Notes under the pieces: model-generated
What the model was told of the DNA's origin: nothing
Databases searched by the model: none
What the model saw: the letters and a program-made list of their open reading frames with translations, nothing else
Made by a program: the position numbers and the translations under genes
Shown here: piece by piece, positions 7,558-16,103 of the stretch
Layout of the letters: the number at the start of each line of letters is the position of its first letter
Position numbering within the stretch: position 1 is the stretch's first letter
Assembly (NCBI GenBank): GCA_024638645.1
Contig: JAHEJX010000213.1
Span: 64,969-113,421, forward strand
Direction of reading: 5' to 3'
Length of the DNA: 48,453 nucleotides
From: Actinomycetes bacterium
GTDB taxonomy: Bacteria; Actinomycetota; Acidimicrobiia; Spongiisociales; UBA5794

Positions 7558-7595
7558 GAAGTCCGTCCACACGGTGTAGCAGGGAGAACCAGGGT

Positions 7596-8864
7596 TTGGC
7601 GAAATACGAGGGATCAGAGCTTCTGAAATGCAGCTTCTGCGGCAAATCGCAGAAGCAGGTCAAGAAGTTGATCGCCGGGCCAGGCGTGTACATCTGCGAT
7701 GAGTGCATCGATCTCTGCAATGAGATCATCGAAGAGGAACTGAGCGACACCCAAGAGGTGGGCTTCGAAGAGCTCCCCAAGCCGCACGAGATCTATCAGT
7801 TCCTCGACGGCTACGTCGTCGGCCAGGAACGTGCCAAGAAGGTCCTCTCGGTGGCGGTCTACAACCACTACAAGCGAGTGCGCGCCGGCGTTCGCACCAA
7901 AGAAGACGATGTCGAGCTGCAGAAGTCCAACATCCTCATGGTTGGGCCCACGGGTTCCGGCAAGACCTTGATGGCGCAGACATTGGCCCGGCTCCTCAAC
8001 GTGCCTTTCGCCATCGCCGACGCCACCGCACTCACCGAGGCCGGCTACGTCGGCGAGGATGTCGAGAACATCCTGCTCAAACTGATTCAGTCTGCCGACT
8101 TCGACATCAAACGAGCCGAGACCGGCATCATCTACATCGACGAGATCGACAAGATCGCCCGCAAGGCCGAGAACCCATCGATCACCCGTGACGTGTCTGG
8201 CGAGGGAGTCCAGCAAGCCTTGCTCAAGATTCTGGAAGGCACAATTGCTTCAGTGCCTCCGCAGGGTGGCCGCAAGCACCCCCATCAAGAGTTTCTCCAG
8301 ATCGACACAGCCAACATGTTGTTCATCTGCGGCGGTGCATTCGCCGGCCTCGAAGAGGTCATCTCGAATCGCATCGGCAAGAAGACGGTCGGTTTCGGAG
8401 CTGAGGTGCGCTCAACCGCCGACCGTGACTCCGCCATGTTGTCCGAGGTGCTTCCTGAGGACTTGATGGGATTCGGCCTCATCCCAGAGTTCATTGGACG
8501 GCTGCCGGTCGTGGCTACCGTCGACGACCTAGATCTCGAGGACCTCGTCCAGGTTCTCACCGAACCGAAAAACGCCCTCACCCGCCAATACGCACGTTTC
8601 TTCGAGATGGACGGCGTGGAGCTTCACCTCAGTGAAGGTGCTCTTCGCGCAATCGCCGAGCAGGCGCTGATGCGCGGCACCGGCGCTCGGGGACTGCGGG
8701 CCATCATGGAGGAAGTCCTCCTCGAGACCATGTACGAGCTGCCGGCTCGTGCCGACGTTGCCCAGGTACACATCGACGAAGACGTCGTCCGGGAGCGTGT
8801 CAACCCGACGCTCGTACCGATCCAGGACATCGGCAAGGACGAGATCGAGGACCTCTCGGCTTAG
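7596..8864 (+). CDS. clpX: ClpX, AAA+ unfoldase of the ClpXP protease
   Basis: A 422-residue protein. The chosen start is TTG 7596 (product [11 protein letters not shown]), with AGGGAG about 9 bases upstream, because it gives the standard ClpX N-terminus; upstream codons overlap clpP. The zinc-binding domain has C12-x2-C15 and C34-x2-C37. Walker A is G117-P-T-G-S-G-K123-T, Walker B is IIYIDEIDK, and the sensor-2 region is [11 protein letters not shown]. The IGF-type loop that contacts ClpP is represented by [11 protein letters not shown]. ClpX selects, unfolds and threads substrates into ClpP. A hairpin follows the stop codon. Confidence 0.96.
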   Translation: MAKYEGSELLKCSFCGKSQKQVKKLIAGPGVYICDECIDLCNEIIEEELSDTQEVGFEELPKPHEIYQFLDGYVVGQERAKKVLSVAVYNHYKRVRAGVRTKEDDVELQKSNILMVGPTGSGKTLMAQTLARLLNVPFAIADATALTEAGYVGEDVENILLKLIQSADFDIKRAETGIIYIDEIDKIARKAENPSITRDVSGEGVQQALLKILEGTIASVPPQGGRKHPHQEFLQIDTANMLFICGGAFAGLEEVISNRIGKKTVGFGAEVRSTADRDSAMLSEVLPEDLMGFGLIPEFIGRLPVVATVDDLDLEDLVQVLTEPKNALTRQYARFFEMDGVELHLSEGALRAIAEQALMRGTGARGLRAIMEEVLLETMYELPARADVAQVHIDEDVVRERVNPTLVPIQDIGKDEIEDLSA

Positions 8865-8869
8865 TCCTC

Positions 8870-8884
8870 CGCCCGCTTCGGGCG
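8870..8884. terminator. short hairpin between convergent clpX and lipoprotein gene
   Basis: CGCCCG-CTT-CGGGCG, six pairs, 6 bases after the clpX stop and 19 bases beyond the end of the converging gene. There is no clear U-tract, so termination is tentative. Confidence 0.4.
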
Positions 8885-8902
8885 TTGCCGGCGCCTGCCT
8901 AC

Positions 8903-9742
8903 TCAGCGGAACGCGTCTCCGATGTAGTCCCCCAAGAAGCCGGCAACAGTCAGGCCATTCCTGATCTTGCGGTCGCCAAGCGGTTCGGATAACTCAACTG
9001 CGACCCGAACTTCTGGATTCCCTTGGCAATTGTGGTCTTCCTGGCCGTCCGGCAATGCGGCGAACGCGATATACACCGCCTCATCTGTAATTACGACGTC
9101 CGGATCGAGGAGGCGACCTCCCATCGGTTGGCCACTCGCACACTCCAACTCGCGGGCCAGTACATCAATGACGGTGCTGTCAGGGCCTACCGCGACGTTG
9201 GGATCTAGACGCCACTCAACTCGGTTCAAGCCGGCCGGAATGCTTGTTGTCAGCCTGCAATTCGTGCCAGCGCTCGAGCCTCCCCAGACCCAGCCTTCAC
9301 CGCGCCGCTCAACCGTCATGAACGAGGCAACGGCGTCACGACTTCTCTCGCCATTGACCAAATGGACGATCAGAACTTCGTCGCTCGACTCGTACAGGAC
9401 CTGCCAACCCGACTGCGGCCAGAATTGACCCTCTTCGTCACCGAGAAACGGATCGATTGCGTCGACGACGAACTCGTAACCCGGGGCCTCGATCGGCGTG
9501 ACTGAGGCAAGGGAAGCCGCCGGGAACGTGGGCCCCGCCCGGCATCCGACGGTGACGTCGGGGGGCAGCTGACCCGTGGCGCCCGGCAGCACGATGAGGT
9601 CGAGCTCGCTCGGTTCGTCGGGCGCTGTCGTGGAAGATGGCATGGTGGTGACGACATCGGATGTGTCAGGACTCTCGGTTGCTGATCCGCAGGCGGCAGC
9701 GGATACCGAGAATGCAAGGAGGGCCAGCAGAGTTCGTCGCAC
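8903..9742 (-). CDS. predicted lipoprotein of unknown function
   Basis: A 279-residue protein with a GTG start (9740-9742). The N-terminus MRRTLLALLAFSVSAAAC is a lipoprotein signal peptide with the lipobox S-A-A-A-C18, so Cys18 should be lipidated and the protein anchored outside the membrane. A Ser/Thr/Pro linker follows (about 20-45). The remaining 230 residues have no family I recognise. The few cysteines (in VGCRAG, TNCRL, ECASG and HNCQG) could form disulphides. It converges with clpX and lies just downstream of the minus-strand amidohydrolase gene with a 26-base gap, so the two may be co-transcribed. Confidence 0.75.
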   Translation of the reverse strand: MRRTLLALLAFSVSAAACGSATESPDTSDVVTTMPSSTTAPDEPSELDLIVLPGATGQLPPDVTVGCRAGPTFPAASLASVTPIEAPGYEFVVDAIDPFLGDEEGQFWPQSGWQVLYESSDEVLIVHLVNGERSRDAVASFMTVERRGEGWVWGGSSAGTNCRLTTSIPAGLNRVEWRLDPNVAVGPDSTVIDVLARELECASGQPMGGRLLDPDVVITDEAVYIAFAALPDGQEDHNCQGNPEVRVAVELSEPLGDRKIRNGLTVAGFLGDYIGDAFR

Positions 9743-9768
9743 TTGTCGATGCTACGCCTCGCCCAAAG

Positions 9769-10983
9769 CTACGCCTTGACCGGCGCCCCGCCCTTCCAAA
9801 CGTGGATCACGCGATCTGGATCTCCCCACTTGGCCCAGTCCTCGAGCGGGTTGAAGTCGAGGGCGATAACGTCGGCGTCGTAGTCCTCCTTGAGTTGGCC
9901 GGATAGGGGAGCCTGGGCTCCCAGCGTGTCCGGCCCGTTGGCCGTTGCGGCCTCGATGGCATCGATGGGCGGCAGCCCGGCCTCGATGAGGTAGACGATC
10001 TCGCGCGTTGCCTTCTTGAAGAGGTCGCCGCTGATAATGATGTCTGTGCCGGTTGCCATCTTGACGCCAGCAGCAACGGCAATCTTCATCGCTCGCTCGT
10101 GATGCTCCGACACCATCACGCCTTTGCGGTAGCCATGGGGCGGTAGCACGTCCTCCATCTTGAGGAGCTCGGCGACTACAAAGCGGGTCGGCACCAGCAT
10201 CGTGTCCGTCTCGACCATTGCGTCGGCCGCCTCTTCGTCCAGATATGACCCGTGCTCGATCGTCTTCACACCCGCTTCGATGGCGGCCATGATCCCCGGC
10301 TTGCCGTGGCAGTGGGCGGCCACTGCCCGTTCCGCCCGTGCTGCTTCTTCGACGATCGCTTTCAGCTCTTCGGCTGAAAACTGCTGATGGATAGGGTGGT
10401 CGATCTCACTCATCACGCCACCCGAGGCACACACCTTGATCAGATCGGCGCCACGACGAAGATTGTCTCGCACCGTCTTGAGACACTCCGGAACTCCATC
10501 GCAGATTGCGCCGAGGGCGTGGGGATGGTTGGCGACAAAGTCCAGTGGATAGGCGTGGACGTCGGCATGGCCTCCCGTTGTCGACAAGACTTTCCCGGCC
10601 GAGTAGATCGACGGCCCAATCACGGAACCGTCGTTGACTGCGTGTTTGAGATCTATGCCAAGCCCACCGGGCTCGCGCGCAGACGTGATTCCGGCCATGA
10701 GCAGTGTCTGCAGGTCCCGGGTGGCCCTGGCCGCCATCTCAGCGACCGGTGTGCGCAGCGATCCCGGCAGTACGTCTGGGTCGCTCAACCCTACGAAGTG
10801 GGCGTGGCATTCCCAGATCCCCGGCATGACGGTCTGCACCGATGTAACCGAGTCGGCGGCCGGTGCAACGTCGGTCGGACCGACGTACGAAATCCGCGCC
10901 CCCTCCATCACGACAGACCCGTTGCCGATCGGCTCGCCGCGCCCCGGAATCAGAAGACCAGCATCAACCCGAATAGACCCCAC
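9769..10983 (-). CDS. metal-dependent amidohydrolase (imidazolonepropionase/prolidase-like)
   Basis: A 404-residue protein with a GTG start (10981-10983) behind an AGGAG ribosome site. It shows the amidohydrolase TIM-barrel ligand set: H60-A-H62 after strand 1, bridging K183 in LIKVCASGG, H224 in AAHCHG, H244 in IEHGSY, and D314 in ATGTDI. N- and C-terminal segments form the composite beta-sandwich. The intact lysine predicts a binuclear metal centre. The closest resemblance is to the imidazolonepropionase-like group that hydrolyses N-acyl or Xaa-Pro dipeptides; substrates in this group are diverse, so none is assigned. There is no signal peptide, so it should be cytoplasmic. Confidence 0.82.
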   Translation of the reverse strand: MGSIRVDAGLLIPGRGEPIGNGSVVMEGARISYVGPTDVAPAADSVTSVQTVMPGIWECHAHFVGLSDPDVLPGSLRTPVAEMAARATRDLQTLLMAGITSAREPGGLGIDLKHAVNDGSVIGPSIYSAGKVLSTTGGHADVHAYPLDFVANHPHALGAICDGVPECLKTVRDNLRRGADLIKVCASGGVMSEIDHPIHQQFSAEELKAIVEEAARAERAVAAHCHGKPGIMAAIEAGVKTIEHGSYLDEEAADAMVETDTMLVPTRFVVAELLKMEDVLPPHGYRKGVMVSEHHERAMKIAVAAGVKMATGTDIIISGDLFKKATREIVYLIEAGLPPIDAIEAATANGPDTLGAQAPLSGQLKEDYDADVIALDFNPLEDWAKWGDPDRVIHVWKGGAPVKA

Positions 10984-11053
10984 AACCTCTCCTCACATTC
11001 GTCAATAGGAAGCCTAAGTGGGCAGAGCAGCTCGATGTCGACCACGGCAATAG

Positions 11054-11075
11054 TTGATACTTGATACCTGATACT
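11054..11075. repeat. diverged GATAC repeats
   Basis: TTGATAC TTGATAC C TGATAC, three near-copies of a 7-base unit related to GGATACC. The same TTGATAC variant occurs again at 45.43-45.46 kb. Confidence 0.5.
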
Positions 11076-11159
11076 CAGTACAGCGCCGCAGGCGCTCATG
11101 ACTAGTCACCCTGTGACGTCGGGTTTTGTGTCTGTCGGAACTTCCATGAGACCCCGATA

Positions 11160-11407
11160 CTCAAGTTCTGAGAGCGTGAATCTCTCCTCACACTCTCAGA
11201 TTCCGCACCAAGCGGGTCATTGATCCTCGGTTCGGGCAAGCAGGGGGACTGGGGGTGGGCCTCCCGGGAGCAGCGCTCCCGGGAACCCACAACATCCCTC
11301 TAGGGGTTGGAAGGCATTTTTCCCAGGATGGGGTAGGGCGCGTCGAGTCCTTTAGGGGGGAACTCGACAGGCAAGCAAGGCCCGGGCAGCAGCCCGGGCT
11401 CTTTGCT
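11160..11407 (+). ncRNA. candidate structured RNA upstream of valS
   Basis: Four successive inverted repeats in about 250 bases. The strongest is GTGGG-cct-CCCGGGAGC, loop AGC, GCTCCCGGG-aa-CCCAC (11255-11290, fourteen GC-rich pairs). The last has terminator form (11374-11407). There is no open frame with a ribosome site across it. A separate -10-like element for valS lies after the terminator, so this region could be an independent small RNA or an attenuated valS leader. It does not match riboswitch or RNase P, tmRNA or SRP hallmarks that I can recognise. Confidence 0.3.
11374..11407 (+). terminator. strong intrinsic-type terminator
   Basis: AGCAAG-GCCCGGGC, loop AGCA, GCCCGGGC-TCT-TTGCT: an 8-pair GC stem plus five outer pairs, with the T-rich TCTTT on the 3' side. 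It lies 112 bases upstream of valS. Confidence 0.6.
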
Positions 11408-11442
11408 GTGCATCTTCAGCAGGATTCGTTGGACCCAGTTCC

Positions 11443-11463
11443 GGATACGGGATACCGGATACC
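11443..11463. repeat. three GGATAC(C/G) tandem units
   Basis: GGATACG GGATACC GGATACC in a row, directly upstream of the -10-like TATACT of valS, so the array occupies the expected -35 region. Confidence 0.7.
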
Positions 11464-11473
11464 CACTGCCGCG

Positions 11474-11479
11474 TATACT
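11474..11479 (+). promoter_or_regulatory. candidate -10 element of valS
   Basis: TATACT (5 of 6 matches to TATAAT) 40 bases before the valS start. No good -35 is found at 17 bases; repeat units sit there instead. Confidence 0.35.
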
Positions 11480-11518
11480 CCACATCCCCAACTGAGGCCC
11501 CGACAATGACAGGTACTG

Positions 11519-14110
11519 ATGAAGCCAACGTACGAGCCGCAGGACATCGAAGCGCGCTGGTATCCGGTCTGGGAGGACTCGGGCTCATTTCGGCCTGAGG
11601 TCAACCCCGATGGTGAGCCGTTCACCATCGTCATCCCACCTCCGAACGTCACCGGCGTTCTCCACATGGGCCACGCCCTGGACAACACCATCCAGGACAC
11701 CATCATCCGCCGCAAGCGCATGCAGGGCTTCGCTGCGCTGTGGCTGCCCGGCACAGATCATGCCGGGATTGCGACTCAGAACGTGGTGGAGCGCGAGCTT
11801 GCCAAGGAGGGCCTCGACCGCCACGAGCTGGGCCGGGAGAGATTCGTCGAGCAGGTGTGGGCTTGGAAAGACAAGTCCCACGGCATCATCAGCAAGCAGT
11901 TGCGGGCCATTGGCGTGTCTTGCGATTGGACCCGAGAGCGATTCACCCTCGACGAGGGCCTCTCGAAAGCGGTCCGCGAGGTCTTCGTCACCCTGTACGA
12001 AGAGGGGTTGATCTACCGGGGGAATCGCATCATCAACTGGTGCCCCCGCTGCCACACGGCAATCTCGGACATCGAAGTGGAGCACCAAGAAGAGCAGGGC
12101 ACGCTCACCCACATCCGCTATCCGTTCACCGACGGGGACGGCTACATCGAAGTGGCAACGACCCGGCCCGAGACGATGTTGGGCGACACGGGGGTGGCGG
12201 TCCACCCCGACGATGAGCGCTACCAGGCCGTCATTGGACGGACGGTCCGCCTGCCGCTGATGGATCGGGACATCCCGGTTGTGGCAGACGATGCCGTCGA
12301 GCTCGAGTTCGGCACCGGTGCCGTCAAGGTCACGCCGGCTCATGATCCACTCGACTTCGAGATCGGACAGCGCCACGACCTGGAACCGATTCAGGTGATA
12401 GACGGGGAAGGCAAGATCACTGAGGCCGGTGGCCGCTTCGCAGGCATGGACCGGTTTGCCGCTCGCGCCGCTGTCGTCTCAGCACTCGGTGAAGAAGGGC
12501 TGCTCGGCGAGATCGAAAACCACACTCATTCGGTTGGGCACTGCTCGCGGTGCAAGACGGTCGTCGAGCCGATGCTGTCTCTGCAGTGGTTCGTGAAGGT
12601 CCGCCCCCTGGCCGACCCGGCCATGGATGCCGTCAAGAACGGCGAGGCCACGTTTATTCCCACCAGGTGGGAGAACGACTACCTGCGGTGGATGGAGAAT
12701 CTGAGGGACTGGACTATCAGCCGCCAACTGTGGTGGGGTCACCGCATCCCAGCCTGGTATTGCGACGCCTGCGACGACGTGGTCGTCTCTCGCGAGGATC
12801 TCTACGAGTGTCCGAAATGTGGCGGCGCCGTCCACGAAGACGAGGACGTTCTCGACACCTGGTTCTCCTCGGCGCTGTGGCCATTCTCGACGCTCGGGTG
12901 GCCAGACGAGACCGAAGACCTAAAGCGGCACTACCCAACCAGCGTCCTGGTCACCGGCTATGACATCATCTCCTTCTGGGTGGCCCGCATGTTGATGATG
13001 GGCATTCACTTCACGGGGGAGGTGCCATTTCGCGACATCCCGATTCACGGCCTGGTACGAGCCGAAGACGGGCGCAAGATGTCGAAGAGCCTCGGCAACT
13101 CAGTCGATCCGCTGGTGCTCGTTGAGAACTACGGTGCCGACCCGCTACGGATGGCGCTGCTGCAGGCGGCCGCGCAGAACCAGGATGTCCCCTACCAGGA
13201 GGAGTGGGTCGATGCGGCCCGCCGCTTCGGCAACAAGCTCTGGAACGCTTTGCGGTTTGCGGTGGACCATGTTGATGTCGGCAAAGTGCCGGCCGACGGC
13301 GGCTACCCGGACGATCCGTCACCAGTGGACCGGTGGATCCTGTCCAGGCTTGGCGCAGTGACGGTCGAGTACGATCGCTACCTCGACGAGTACAAGTTCT
13401 CGGACGCCGTCGGCTTGATCTACAACTTTGCGTGGAGCGAGGTGTTCGACTGGTACCTGGAGATGGCGAAGCCGCCGCTGAAGGACGATGCAAGAGCTGC
13501 CGCCACCAAACAAACGCTCGGTGTTGTCCTGCGCGACCTGCTCAAGCTGCTGCATCCGGTAATCCCGTTTGTCACCGAGGAACTGTGGTCGGAACTCGTC
13601 GGCGAGGGTCTTGTCGTCACGTCTAGCTGGCCGCAGCCTCCCACCTACGACACTCCGCCTGGCATTGAGGCTCTGCAGGACTTGATCGTCGGTATCCGTC
13701 GTTTTCGCGCCGAGCACAACCTGGGAGCCAAGCAGCTGACCGCCTACATCGACGACACCGACGCCTTGGTCGCCGACTGGTGGGCCGAACAGCTGGCCGG
13801 TATCGGCCGGGTCGAAGCAACGATGGCTGCGCCAGACAATGAGAGCGGCTACGCCCGCATTGATGCCGGGGGAGTGCACGCTTACGTGCCCCTCGCCGGG
13901 CTGATCGACGCCGATGCGGAGTGCCCGCGGCTTCGCAAAGCAATCGCCGAAACCGCAGGGTTGCTCGAGGCAACCGAGGGCAAGCTCGCCAATTCCAATT
14001 TCGTCGACAAGGCTCCGACCGAGGTCGTCGACAAAGAGCGGGCCAAAGCAGCCGAGTTCACCGCCACGCTGGAGCGGTTGCACAGCCAGCTCGAGCAGCT
14101 CGGCTGCTGA
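11519..14110 (+). CDS. valS: valyl-tRNA synthetase
   Basis: An 863-residue class I synthetase that charges tRNA-Val and edits mischarged threonine. HIGH motif: PPNVTGVLHMGHALDN, near residue 45. KMSKS motif: K520-M-S-K-S524. The CP1 editing domain contains TTRPETMLGDTGVAVHPDD, and an inserted zinc ribbon has C-x2-C pairs (CDACDD and CPKCGG). The C-terminus is the anticodon-binding bundle followed by the ValRS coiled-coil (about 800-863: EGKLANSNFV ... LERLHSQLEQL) that clamps the tRNA. The length is normal. folC starts 2 bases after the stop, so the two are co-transcribed. Confidence 0.97.
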   Translation: MKPTYEPQDIEARWYPVWEDSGSFRPEVNPDGEPFTIVIPPPNVTGVLHMGHALDNTIQDTIIRRKRMQGFAALWLPGTDHAGIATQNVVERELAKEGLDRHELGRERFVEQVWAWKDKSHGIISKQLRAIGVSCDWTRERFTLDEGLSKAVREVFVTLYEEGLIYRGNRIINWCPRCHTAISDIEVEHQEEQGTLTHIRYPFTDGDGYIEVATTRPETMLGDTGVAVHPDDERYQAVIGRTVRLPLMDRDIPVVADDAVELEFGTGAVKVTPAHDPLDFEIGQRHDLEPIQVIDGEGKITEAGGRFAGMDRFAARAAVVSALGEEGLLGEIENHTHSVGHCSRCKTVVEPMLSLQWFVKVRPLADPAMDAVKNGEATFIPTRWENDYLRWMENLRDWTISRQLWWGHRIPAWYCDACDDVVVSREDLYECPKCGGAVHEDEDVLDTWFSSALWPFSTLGWPDETEDLKRHYPTSVLVTGYDIISFWVARMLMMGIHFTGEVPFRDIPIHGLVRAEDGRKMSKSLGNSVDPLVLVENYGADPLRMALLQAAAQNQDVPYQEEWVDAARRFGNKLWNALRFAVDHVDVGKVPADGGYPDDPSPVDRWILSRLGAVTVEYDRYLDEYKFSDAVGLIYNFAWSEVFDWYLEMAKPPLKDDARAAATKQTLGVVLRDLLKLLHPVIPFVTEELWSELVGEGLVVTSSWPQPPTYDTPPGIEALQDLIVGIRRFRAEHNLGAKQLTAYIDDTDALVADWWAEQLAGIGRVEATMAAPDNESGYARIDAGGVHAYVPLAGLIDADAECPRLRKAIAETAGLLEATEGKLANSNFVDKAPTEVVDKERAKAAEFTATLERLHSQLEQLGC

Positions 14111-14112
14111 CA

Positions 14113-15444
14113 ATGGCCATCAGCCCCAATCTGATCGAGAGCTACGGAGAGGCGGTCGCGTTTTTGGACGCCCGCATCGGCCACGGCGTCAATCCGGGGC
14201 TCGAGCGAGTGACGGCGGCGCTGCAGATCATGACCAATCCGCAAGACTCCTATCCAACGATCCATGTTGCGGGCACCAACGGCAAGACGACCACGGTGCG
14301 GATGATCGACGGCATCTTGACGGCAGCCGGGTCTCGGACGGGCACCTACGTTTCCCCGCACCTGCACGCCATCGAGTATCGCTACACCGTCGGTGGCCGC
14401 CACCTCGACGAAGCAGAGTTCACCCAAGCTGTCGCCGACGTGGCGCCGTTCATCGAGCACTATGAGACTGAAGCCGACACGTCGCTCACCTACTTCGAGA
14501 CGACGGTGGCGATTGCATATCAGGCATTCGCCGCTGCCGGAGTGGACGCCGCAGTGGTCGAAGTCGGCCTCGGGGGGCGCTGGGACGCCACGAACGTCGT
14601 GAACGCAGCAGTCTCTGTGATCACCGGCATAGCAATGGACCACATGGAGTACTTGGGCGACTCGATCTCCGCCATTGCGGGAGAGAAGGCAGCGATCGTC
14701 AAGGAGGACGGACTGCTGATCACCGGGCCGCTGCCGGCCGCTGCCGAAGGCCCGATAACGGCGCAGGTTGCAAACACAGGGTCCAAATGGCTCCGCTCCG
14801 GCGCCGACTTCCAGCTCACCCAAGTCGAGAAGGCCATCGGTGGCTGGCAATGCACGGTTGAAGGCCTCTTTGGCACCTACGAGGATCTCTACCTCCCATT
14901 GCATGGGCGCCACCAGGTCGACCACCTGGCCACGGCGATCGTGAGCGCCGAGAGCTTCTTCGACCAAGCTCTAGATCAGGAACTGTTGACGCTTGCAACG
15001 GCCTCGATGAGCTCTCCGGGCCGGCTCGAGGTCGCGGGCCGTCGACCGCTCGTGCTCGTTGATGGCGCCCACAACGCACAGGGCCTCGGAGGTCTCGCCG
15101 CCACACTCGCGGCAGAATTCCCTGAAACGCGGCGCCTGCTTGTTGTCGGATTCCGCGGACAACGCGAGGTGGCCGAGCTGCTCGAGCCTCTCAATGGGAT
15201 GTTTGACGAGGTCATCGTGACCGCAGCAGACGATCAATTGGCCATTCCGACGGCAGACGTGGCCGCCGGAGTTCGGCAGGCGTTTGGTGACGAAGTCTCC
15301 ATTGAAGAAGTCACGCCGGTGGCACAAGCCGTTACCGAGGCGCTCCACGTCTCAGCCGAAGAAGACATGGTGGTAGTCACCGGTTCGCTCTACGTGGTCA
15401 GCGACGCGAGAGACCGACTGTTGGGGTCAGAATCCGCCGAGTAG
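14113..15444 (+). CDS. folC: folylpolyglutamate synthase / dihydrofolate synthase
   Basis: A 443-residue protein from ATG 14113, placed 2 bases after valS; upstream in-frame codons lie inside valS and are rejected. The Mur-ligase-type P-loop is HVAGTNGKTTTVRM. The folate-site signature is YVSPHLHAIEYRY, and the metal and central-domain motif is EVGLGGRWDATNVV ... ITGIAMDHMEYLG. The C-terminal domain has VLVDGAHNAQG. FolC adds glutamate to folates and may also make dihydrofolate from dihydropteroate. Coupling of valS and folC is common in Gram-positive bacteria. Confidence 0.95.
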   Translation: MAISPNLIESYGEAVAFLDARIGHGVNPGLERVTAALQIMTNPQDSYPTIHVAGTNGKTTTVRMIDGILTAAGSRTGTYVSPHLHAIEYRYTVGGRHLDEAEFTQAVADVAPFIEHYETEADTSLTYFETTVAIAYQAFAAAGVDAAVVEVGLGGRWDATNVVNAAVSVITGIAMDHMEYLGDSISAIAGEKAAIVKEDGLLITGPLPAAAEGPITAQVANTGSKWLRSGADFQLTQVEKAIGGWQCTVEGLFGTYEDLYLPLHGRHQVDHLATAIVSAESFFDQALDQELLTLATASMSSPGRLEVAGRRPLVLVDGAHNAQGLGGLAATLAAEFPETRRLLVVGFRGQREVAELLEPLNGMFDEVIVTAADDQLAIPTADVAAGVRQAFGDEVSIEEVTPVAQAVTEALHVSAEEDMVVVTGSLYVVSDARDRLLGSESAE

Positions 15445-15491
15445 GCCACCGTTAAGCTCCGGTCCGATTCGAGATCAAAGGACGGAAACGA

Positions 15492-15896
15492 ATGGCAGTT
15501 GAGAACACCTACGTCATGGTCAAGCCGGACGGAGTCCAACGCGGGCTTGTTGGTGAAGTCATCTCACGCATGGAACGCAAGGGCCTCAAGCTCGAAAAGA
15601 TGCGCATGCTGACGATCGACGCCGAGCTCGCCGGCCGCCATTACGCAGAGCACACCGAGAAGCCATTCTTCCCCGACCTAGTCGAGTTCATCACTTCCGG
15701 CCCGGTCGTGGCCATGGAATGGTCCGGCGAAGGCGCGGTCGGCGTTGCACGCACGATCATGGGCGTGACCAACCCGGCCGAGGCCGCCCCCGGCACTCTC
15801 CGCGGCGACTTCGGCCTAGAAATCACGTTCAATATCGTGCATGGCAGTGACAGTGTGGAGAGCGCGGAGCGCGAGTTAGGCATTTTCTTCGGATAG
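15492..15896 (+). CDS. ndk: nucleoside diphosphate kinase
   Basis: A 134-residue protein from ATG 15492. The catalytic histidine that carries the phosphate is H117 in [15 protein letters not shown]. The N-terminal [15 protein letters not shown] supplies the nucleotide-binding lysine and the Kpn-loop region. The length matches short bacterial NDKs. It equilibrates NTP pools using ATP. It lies 47 bases after folC, followed directly by the large GGATACC repeat array. Confidence 0.96.
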   Translation: MAVENTYVMVKPDGVQRGLVGEVISRMERKGLKLEKMRMLTIDAELAGRHYAEHTEKPFFPDLVEFITSGPVVAMEWSGEGAVGVARTIMGVTNPAEAAPGTLRGDFGLEITFNIVHGSDSVESAERELGIFFG

Positions 15897-15910
15897 GTAT
15901 CCAGTAGCCG

Positions 15911-15994
15911 GTAGGTATCCGGATACCTACGGGATACCGGATACGGGATACCGGATACCGGATACGGGATACCGGATACCGGATACCGGATACC
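15911..15994. repeat. palindrome plus nine tandem 7-base GGATAC(C/G) units
   Basis: A perfect 20-base palindrome, GTAGGTATCCGGATACCTAC (15911-15930), followed by nine 7-base units (15932-15994) in the order C,G,C,C,G,C,C,C,C for the last base of GGATAC(C/G). One more inverted unit lies at about 15898. It fills the ndk-mreB spacer. It is the longest member of the family dispersed through the window. Confidence 0.9.
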
Positions 15995-16051
15995 GAAGGG
16001 CCTTCTTCCCCGTTCCTGAAACTCCTTTGGCCCGCAGCCCTAGCAGAGAGC

Positions 16052-16057
16052 TACACT
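16052..16057 (+). promoter_or_regulatory. candidate -10 element of mreB
   Basis: TACACT, matching TAnnnT, lies 46 bases upstream of the mreB start and after the repeat array. No clear -35 is present. Confidence 0.3.
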
Positions 16058-16103
16058 CCGTGTTCGTATTTCGCGGGCTTGAACCACGAGTAAGGCTTCC
16101 AGG

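Larger units (their letters stand above)
10984..11518. other. 535-base structured spacer between amidohydrolase and valS
   Basis: No protein gene is credible here. From left to right it holds a degenerate repeat (11054-11075), a hairpin with arms TCTGAGA-GTG / CACTCTCAGA (11167-11200), a very stable hairpin (11255-11290), a hairpin GTCGAGT / ACTCGAC (11342-11368), a terminator-type hairpin (11374-11407), three GGATAC(C/G) repeats (11443-11463), and a -10-like TATACT just before valS. Confidence 0.6.

Noticed and set aside
7473..7595. ClpX starting upstream within clpP
   Set aside because: The upstream residues are frame-shifted clpP sequence; TTG 7596 gives the conserved ClpX start.
11160..11518. 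T-box riboswitch controlling valS
   Set aside because: The terminator position fits, but no recognisable T-box sequence with a UGGN bulge or specifier loop is seen, and a -10-like element lies downstream of the terminator.
13921..14112. Longer folC starting inside valS
   Set aside because: The extra residues do not resemble FolC and the ATG at 14113, two bases after the valS stop, gives the normal N-terminus.
15911..15994. CRISPR array
   Set aside because: The units are 7 bases, contiguous and without spacers; no cas genes are present.
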